Assembly: GCA_008692225.1 (NCBI GenBank)
Contig: VICG01000001.1
Coordinates: forward strand, 1 to 64,000
Reading direction: 5' to 3'
Origin: Monilinia fructicola
Taxonomy: Eukaryota > Ascomycota > Leotiomycetes > Helotiales > Sclerotiniaceae
DNA length: 64,000 nucleotides
The notes under the pieces were generated by a model. It did not search any database, was not told the origin of the DNA, and saw only the letters and a list, made by a program, of their open reading frames with translations. The translations under genes and the position numbers were made by a program. Of this stretch, positions 57,056 to 64,000 are shown in pieces. The stretch's first letter is position 1. Each line of letters begins with the position of its first letter.

Positions 57056-59998
57056 ATGTCAATCCGCCCTCCTGTCAAGTCATGGTCTTCGACTTTAAGA
57101 CTACCTAAATCTTCTTTTCCGTAAGCAACATCTTTGGTTTGGTTTGTCAATTGTTGATAATTTCGCGAACCATCAATTGACTCCAACATCACCAGTCCTC
57201 GACCAATCCCGGCAGAGCAACAAAAGTACCTGCAACGATGTTCCGACGATCTTTATAAATGGCAAGCCCAGGAAAGATCCGACAAGAAACCATTCATTCT
57301 TCATGACGGTCCTCCATACGCCAATGGCCCTCTTCATGTCGGTCATGCCGTGAATAAACTTCTCAAAGATATCATTTGCCGAACCAAGCTTCAACAGGGC
57401 CATCGGATTGTGTGGGTTCCAGGATGGGATTGCCATGGCCTTCCGATCGAGATCAAGGCCCTCGAGCAACAGCGCGAAAAGAACAAAAATGCTGAAGGAG
57501 TTCTGGATGCGATTGCGATACGACGAGCTGCCCGTAATCTAGCAAGCAAAACCGTAAAGGAACATATGAAAGGATTCCGAGAATGGGGTGTTATGGCAGA
57601 TTGGGAGAAGGCCTGGAAGACAATGGATAAAACCTTCGAAACCAAACAACTAGCGGTTTTCCAGGAAATGGTTAAGAAAGGCCTTATTTTTCGACGTTAC
57701 AAACCGGTTTATTGGTCACCTTCATCGAGAACAGCTCTTGCAGAAGCGGAGCTTGAGTACAATAACGAACATATCTCTACATCCGCCTACGTTAAGTTTC
57801 CTATCACCAATATTCCCGACGAATTACAACACTCCATACCAAATTTGAATGAACTCTCGGCATTCATCTGGACTACTACACCTTGGACCCTTCCTGCGAA
57901 TCGAGCTATAGCGTTTCATCAAGATCTAAATTATTCGATTGTCAAATGTGATAATGATCACCTTATTATTGCGGAATCTAGGCTGTCTGCTCTACAAGAG
58001 TCATGCTTTAAGGATAAAGCCATAGAGGTTGTTCAACAGAATATCGCTGCCTCTGTTCTCGAAAACCTGACTTATACAAATCAACTTCGCGGGCAAAACT
58101 CTGATAGTCAACCTTTGATTCATGCGGACTTTGTTTCGGCTGAATCAGGTACTGGACTGGTTCATTGCGCTCCTGGGCATGGTATGGATGATTATGAAGT
58201 ATGCACTCGCCTTGGCATCCAAGCTGTCGCCCCTGTGAATGATCTTGGCTGCTTTACAGATGCTGCTCTTCCTGACGACCCGAGTGTTCTGTTAGGTAAA
58301 TCTGTACTTACTGATGGTAATATGGAGGTTTTGAAAATTCTCGGAGATCAGGTACTATCGATCTCCAAGTATAAACATAAATATCCCTATGATTGGCGAA
58401 CAAAGCTTCCCGTCATTGTCAGAGCTACAGAACAGTGGTTTGCAGATGTCGGAGATGTCAAAAGTGTTGCCCTAGAGAGATTGGACGACGTTTCGTTCAT
58501 TCCTCAAACCGGGAAACAAAGATTAGAAAGCTTCATCAAATCTCGGAGTGAATGGTGTATCTCAAGACAAAGAGCTTGGGGTGTTCCCATACCTGCATTG
58601 TATGACGAAAGTGGTACAGCCTTGTTGACCGATACTAGTGTTGCGCACATTCTCTCCGTTATCGACGAACGAGGGATTGATGCATGGTGGTCAGACCCAG
58701 AAAACGATCCCGCATGGATCCCAGCTGGAATGGAAGGTACATATCGACGAGGAAAAGATACTATGGATGTTTGGTTTGACAGCGGATCCAGTTGGACACA
58801 GACTGAGTGCCGTGCTGATGTGTACTCCGAAGGGACCGATCAACATAGAGGGTGGTTCCAGTCAAGTTTGTTGACTCACACTGCCGTTGCCGATAGTTCG
58901 GAAGCCCCTTTCAAAACATTGATTACGCATGGGTTTACACTCGATCAAAGTGGTCGCAAAATGTCCAAGTCAATTGGAAATACAATAGCACCAAGCCAAA
59001 TAATGGATGGCTCACTTCTCCCACCTGTAAAAATGAAGAAGAAGGGTGGAAATATTTCTCAAGGACTTGGTGCCGATGCATTGCGCTTATGGGTTGCCAG
59101 CAGCGACTATACTAAGGATCTTGTCATCGGCCAACCAGTTCTTGCATCTGTGAACTCTGCATTACTAAAGTATCGTATTACTTTCAAAATGTTGTTGGGA
59201 TCAATGCATGAAAGTGCTAGAACTTCACCAGTGACTAAATTGGATAAAATTGCATTGGTCCAATTGCGTTCCGTCATGGCTGAAGTTGATTCTGCTTATC
59301 ATTCATATGAATTCCATAAAGCCATTAGTGCAATCAATCGCTGGATTCATACAGATCTTTCTGCGTTTTATTTGGAAGCTAGCAAGGACAGGCTTTACTG
59401 CGGGGATGGAGGAGGTGTTCTCGAGGAAATCTTCCATGGCCTCCTGAAAATGCTGACTCCAATAACCCCTTGCCTTGTTGAAGAGGTCTGGAATCATTTA
59501 CCTGCATGGATGGCTGCCGAAAACCCGGTTCATCCATTTCATAGAGAATCCAATGATTCGATCATTTCTCCAAGTCGACTTTCCCTGGAAGAGATCCCAT
59601 CGATCGAACAAGACATTCCCTGGTTATTGAGTGCCCATACTGCCATAAAAACCGCCCAGGAAGAAGCTCGCTCTCAGAAAATTATTGGTTCGTCTTTAGA
59701 ATCATCCGTATTGTTAGATCTACCTTCCCAAAGTCAGGAAGTGTTCAAGCGCTATGCAGATGAGCTAGAAAGTATCTTTGTCGTATCATCTGTGGAGATT
59801 GGTGGTGATGTTGATGTTAATAGGGGTGATTGGAAGTTTTCTGCTCCCTTATCTCCACCTGGGTCGCCTGAACAGGACGGGGAAGGAAAGGTGTGGGTTC
59901 TACCTCCCAAGGACAAGAAATGTCCAAGGTGTTGGAGATATTTGGCTCCAATAGAAGATGAGCTTTGTGGGAGATGTGACAACATTACTGCTGTATGA
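57056..59998 (+). CDS. ISM1: Mitochondrial isoleucyl-tRNA synthetase
   Basis: Class I synthetase that charges tRNA-Ile; this copy is the organelle form of bacterial type. Exon 1 57056-57120, intron 57121-57195 (GTAAGC...ACCAG), exon 2 57196-59998, 955 aa, unbroken. The N-terminus MSIRPPVKSWSSTLRLPKSS is basic, Ser-rich and lacks acids, as for mitochondrial import. HIGH-type motif in GPPYANGPLHVGHAVNK; then VPGWDCHGLPIE. Editing (CP1) domain includes TTTPWTLPANRAIAFH and GTGLVHCAPGHGMDDYEV. KMSKS motif in SGRKMSKSIGNTIAP (58950-58990). Anticodon-binding helices follow, and a C-terminal zinc site KKCPRCWRYLAPIEDELCGRCDN. An ATG 14 bp upstream is out of frame. Gene symbol by analogy with yeast ISM1. 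Confidence 0.93.
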
Positions 59999-62467
59999 GA
60001 GTTGTTGTGTAGGATTATATTAGTATGTTGATGAATCAAAGATACCCACTCCTTTCATTGACGACCACCTTGAACGTATGTAAATCATGGAAGTATCAAT
60101 TATCGAGAGAAACACATAAGATTTTGGAGTGTGATATGGTATTTTTTTCCTCTTAATTTTTACCTCAGGTAACCAACCCATAAAAATGTAATTCTAGATC
60201 GCTACTATTGCGAATGCCCCTTTTCAATTCGATAAAATAAAATTAAATAGAATTCTAGATACTCCGACCAGAGAACATCGAACTCGAGATGAGACATAGA
60301 TCGATTCGCAGCCAACGCCAATCTTCCAACGAAAGAAATCCCTGAATATCCATAAAATGCACCAATCCCAATAGATGAATAGACAGACCTAAATTTTACA
60401 CGACCATGTACTCCTTTCATGCATGCATGCATGCATGCATCAATCTATACATCATCGCTTGTAGTCTCGGCAGCTTTTGGCCTCTAGTTACTGTTGATTC
60501 ATTGATATCCTCCTGGATAGATGTCCCTGGTGGTCGTCTCGTCCAATTACTTGTGGGGGGGTGAGTGGTACTGAGATTCAAGTCGAGAAGTTGGACGATG
60601 GAGGTTTTGGGAGGATTTGAGCGGTGCGGTGCGGGTCTGGATTAGATGGATGTCGGGAAGGGGGGGTTGTGGATTAGCGGATATGGATATGGTGTACTCG
60701 GTATATGGTGGGATGTTGTCGTGGGGGAAGTGAGAAGATTGATCGCGGTGGATTGGAGAGGCGAGACGAAGTGGCTGCCGAGTGAGGATTGTACTATTTG
60801 GCGCACCTGGATAGAGATAGAGATGTGCGTGGGTGGGTGGGTGCGTGGCTTCCTATGCTATTGAGCAATGGGTGTCGAGGGTTCGTTGGCGATAGGACGT
60901 CGATGTCTTCGCCGGATCTTGGATAATTGGATTTGTTGTCTGGTCCTTCTTGCTCGATATGTCGCGAGGTGAGCAATTTTCTTCCGTGTATGCCAAGGTT
61001 CCTGGTGAAGGTGAGTGTAGACGCGAAGTGGAAGTAGAAGTGGGTGAGCGAGAGGGTGTGCACATGGTCGTCATGACGATGATGAATATTCGCTTCTTGG
61101 TGCAGCGAGATAATTGGAGGATTTGGTAGGCTCAAAGGAACCTTTGGTGATACCTTTTGCGGCGAGTTCCATCACTGCTCGGGGCATCCAGCCATGAAAG
61201 TTTACACGCTGGCACAACTTTGAGTTCGAGATATTTTAGAAAGCATAAGGATTTGTGTATTGATGGTGGATGCAGGGACGTGACTGATGTTGTTTATACA
61301 ATGTCTAGCTAAGCGTATGTATGTATGTTGCTCGAAGTTCAGCGATCAACGCATGCATAGTCAACCAAATCATGATATTTCATTTATCCCTCAACCGTTT
61401 GAAGAACAGGTGAATATGCTATTTCAACAATGCAGAATAATTAACCACATAGGCAAACCTTTCGACCATCTCTAAAATCTTCAAGCCATCGAAATGCAAA
61501 GAATGCATAGAAATTCCCCCACCTGTCAAAAGCTGCATTATTTTCTCTTTTCGCCGTTTGAGTCCTCCAAGTTCCATATTTGCACTGACAGCGCTCTCCT
61601 CTTCCTCATCTACAACCACTCATCACTCTCTCCCCAGCATCCAAAAACATTCCAAACATTCAACTCCCTCCCCTTCCCCCATCCAATCTCTCCATGCCAG
61701 AAGTCGATCCTAGCCACCTTTAACACGCCGATGAAATACATATACGCACTTATTTGCATGAAGCAGGCTTGATGGATACGTTTTGGGATGGAAATACTGC
61801 GGACTTTCGTGGGCTTAATTCTGTAATGGGACTTCCTAGGTATATGCTTGGTATCATGGCATGTATTCTGGTACGTCAACGCCATTCTTGGAGAACAATC
61901 TTGAACCTTCAAAAGATGAAGCTCGTGACTTTGTTCCACGGCTGAGTGACAAGAATCTTGAGAAATGGTTTGGAAGAAAACGTATGAGACATCTTCTCGG
62001 TAAACTTTTGATGTTAGGCAAGCTGTAAAGTTTTATCCATACTCAGCGCTATCCGCAGCAAAAGGGCGATTGAATATTGGAAGGGATTTTAATCGGTTTC
62101 TTATCATAATTTTGTTATATTCATACATTTTTTTCACCCGTTGATTCATTCCCATCGTCTCTTCCCATCGTAACATACCTCTATTTTCCTTCTTTCTCTA
62201 GTCATAATTTTCAAATAACATAAAACTTACTCCATTGACAAGCCTCCCTTGTCAATATTATAATCTGTAGCAGCCATTGTAATACCATATAGGTATCGAG
62301 GTCGGAGGACAATCCAGCTGCGCAATCTCTGGGCTATCCTACACCAAGGGCCGAATCCGCACATTAGACTCTTCATCCATCAACAACCATTGAAGGGTCT
62401 TAAACCATGATCCAAGGTTCATTTAAAATCCTAAGAAAAAGTCAGGGATGGGGTTGCAACGAAAGAC
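59999..62467. other. Intergenic, 2.5 kb
   Basis: 3' sides of two convergent genes. Contains a GCAT array at 60419-60441, G-rich DNA around 60600-60870 (GTGGGTGGGTGGGTG near 60830), and otherwise only short frames without features. No gene supported. Confidence 0.5.
60419..60441. repeat. GCAT tetranucleotide repeat
   Basis: Five to six copies of the self-complementary unit GCAT, part of a CATGCATG run. Confidence 0.85.
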
Positions 62468-64000
62468 CTAAGGGATGCAGAACTCAATCCAGCTGCCCAA
62501 ATAGTCCATCGAATTCCCCTTCCCATTTTCCGCCAACTTCTTAACACATTGCTCAAACTCCTCGAAGTTTATTTTCCCCAATCCACCTCTCTCCTTGCCC
62601 TCATGTTCCGCACTTTCTATCTCCCACAATTTGTATAAAGCCTCATAACTTGGCTTCTTTGTTTCCTTCTCAACACGCTGTCTGTCTGCTTTGGGGGAGC
62701 TCGCAGCTGGAGTTTCCATAAACGATGATTCAAATTTAGATTGAGAATCTCCACCCGGCCCACCCAAAGCATCGTTAGAAATATGATTTGGTCTGAACTG
62801 AGGGAGTGTAGGATCTCTGTATTCAGACAAGTGCAGGGCAGTAGAACTAGAAGCCTCAGCGCGCTCTTGTTCCTTCTCCTTGAGATTTAAGTCAATATAA
62901 AAGAAAAGAGTTGGCGGCAAAACAGGTTGCAGAGCATTCAGAAGAGCACGTTGGTGATCAAAGCTGAAATTACATTGATCAACATATGTCTTCCATGCCC
63001 TCAAAGGATCATCTCTACTATAGGGAATCCGTCGAAATTGGCGTTCCGCCATCTCGAGGTCAAATTCTGGGAGTGAGGGAGCTGACGGATCAAAGTCTGG
63101 AATAGTTCCAGCGTCATTGACGGCGTTGGTTTCAATAAACTCCTCGACTTCGTAGCCCGTTGCTGCTAGAAGTTCGTCTAATTGCCTTTCGCGTATATCT
63201 TCGACCTCCACCTCGGGAATATCGGGCCATACAGGCCGTGGATTGAGATCAAAATTACGGACATCTCTTCTCTCAACAACACTGCCACCAATTAATTGAA
63301 ATGTATCACTGACTGATCTCTCTTCTTCAATCCTCTTTGCTATAGCCCACTTCACAAATTCCTCGGTATTGAAAATATATCGGTATTTGTCGCGTTCTTC
63401 TTTTGTCTCCATAACAGCCACCGCCAAATCTTCCTTGGACCGGAAAAATGGATCCAGAAGCTCATTATATGCTTGTTGTGTGACTTGATATAAGATCTCC
63501 TTGCCCACATCTTTCTCCGCATCGGGTATCTCTATACCTCCCCATCGTTCAGGCACGCTTCGCGAGGATGTTGAAGGATTTGAGCGAGTATCAAAATCGT
63601 CCATGTCCTCTGCAAATCTTACTTTCGAAGATGACCGAGAATGTATACTTGGCCGTTGCTGAAATTGAGACTTGGAGGTTTCTCCTCCAGCGCCATGGGT
63701 AAAAATATCTTCATCCTCGTTCCAGTCAGAAGGTGGTGATGCTCCTTCTTCCTCATCCGTGTAAAATTGTCTTCGCTTCCACCGCTCGTGCAATGCAATT
63801 CGAGCTTTGTGTCTTTTTAAAGTGTGCTTTATAATAAAGGGGCGCGCATTTTCTGGAATGTTTGACAAGGTATATTCTGGTCCACAAACTGCTTGGACAT
63901 CTTCATCGGTGATACTCAAATCGCGTCGACGGCGTTCAAACGCTGCTTCGGTCGCGTCTACGATTAGATCTTCAGAGTTGTTGAATCCTGTAGTCAAACC
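62468..64000 (-). CDS. Conserved fungal protein, 5' end beyond the window
   Basis: The frame is open to the right edge with no ATG near it, so the first exon or residues are missing; at least 510 aa are present. Seen: DATEAAFERRRRDLSITDED start region, basic HTLKRHKARIALHERWKRRQ, a Ser-rich linker, then the ordered part GKEILYQVTQQAYNELLDPF, FVKWAIAKRIEEERSVSDTF, DPLRAWKTYVDQCNFSFDHQ and LLNALQPVLPPTLFFYIDLN. The C-terminus YEALYKLWEIESAE and GLGKINFEEFEQCVKKLAEN resembles an EF-hand-like helix pair but without a clear Ca-binding loop. The mix recalls an uncharacterised fungal family; no name given. Not broken. Confidence 0.7.
   Translation of the reverse strand, partial: GLTTGFNNSEDLIVDATEAAFERRRRDLSITDEDVQAVCGPEYTLSNIPENARPFIIKHTLKRHKARIALHERWKRRQFYTDEEEGASPPSDWNEDEDIFTHGAGGETSKSQFQQRPSIHSRSSSKVRFAEDMDDFDTRSNPSTSSRSVPERWGGIEIPDAEKDVGKEILYQVTQQAYNELLDPFFRSKEDLAVAVMETKEERDKYRYIFNTEEFVKWAIAKRIEEERSVSDTFQLIGGSVVERRDVRNFDLNPRPVWPDIPEVEVEDIRERQLDELLAATGYEVEEFIETNAVNDAGTIPDFDPSAPSLPEFDLEMAERQFRRIPYSRDDPLRAWKTYVDQCNFSFDHQRALLNALQPVLPPTLFFYIDLNLKEKEQERAEASSSTALHLSEYRDPTLPQFRPNHISNDALGGPGGDSQSKFESSFMETPAASSPKADRQRVEKETKKPSYEALYKLWEIESAEHEGKERGGLGKINFEEFEQCVKKLAENGKGNSMDYLGSWIEFCIP

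Noticed and set aside
1..64000. CRISPR arrays or prokaryotic operons
   Set aside because: All tandem repeats are simple microsatellites without spacers, and the genes carry spliceosomal introns, so the DNA is eukaryotic.

Overview
This is nuclear DNA of a filamentous ascomycete (Pezizomycotina). The evidence is the very short introns (about 46-90 nt, GTRNGT donors, a CTAAC-type branch site, YAG acceptors), AT-rich spacers full of microsatellites, an AT-saturated transposon remnant that looks mutated by RIP, and the gene content: a SesB-NACHT-ankyrin NLR-like protein, small secreted proteins, a GPI-type aspartic protease and a GH78-like enzyme. A leotiomycete of the Botrytis/Sclerotinia kind fits the protein flavour, but that is only an impression. 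I recognised no tRNA, rRNA or CRISPR array.

Layout. 1-6.5 kb: a broken short-chain dehydrogenase (minus), then spacer and a long AT tandem array. 6.6-9.1 kb: an RBR-type E3 ubiquitin ligase. 10.4-13.9 kb (minus): a DUF676/ROG1-like serine esterase. 14.8-15.6 kb: a RIP-degraded terminal-inverted-repeat element. 17.5-31.6 kb: an accessory stretch with an Asn-rich secreted protein, a DJ-1/PfpI-like protein, a small unknown gene, two Ser/Thr-rich secreted proteins, a tandem-duplicated beta-rich protein and a papain-family cysteine protease. 34.6-37.3 kb: a GH78-like glycosidase, convergent with the tRNA dimethyltransferase Trm1 (37.5-39.7 kb, minus). 40.5-45.0 kb: the NLR-like gene. 46.8-48.2 kb: a plasma-membrane t-SNARE (Sso1-type syntaxin). 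49.9-51.0 kb: a conserved unknown protein. 51.7-53.4 kb: a secreted aspartic protease. 57.1-60.0 kb: a mitochondrial isoleucyl-tRNA synthetase. 62.5 kb to the end: a partial unknown gene on the minus strand.

Genes do not form operons. Several are housekeeping (Trm1, Sso1, mitochondrial IleRS, RBR ligase, lipid-body esterase). The rest are secretory or accessory and could act in host, substrate or self/non-self interactions.

The main anomaly is that many clearly recognisable genes change reading frame by single bases, often at homopolymers. This even happens inside the SNARE motif of the syntaxin, whose family is normally essential. Indel errors in the assembly are therefore likely for at least part of them. 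However, Trm1, IleRS, the DJ-1 gene, the aspartic protease and the unknown genes at 50 and 63 kb are clean, and the NLR and dehydrogenase genes carry several lesions each, so real pseudogenes may also be present. Coordinates of such genes are given as the full span of the recognisable gene.
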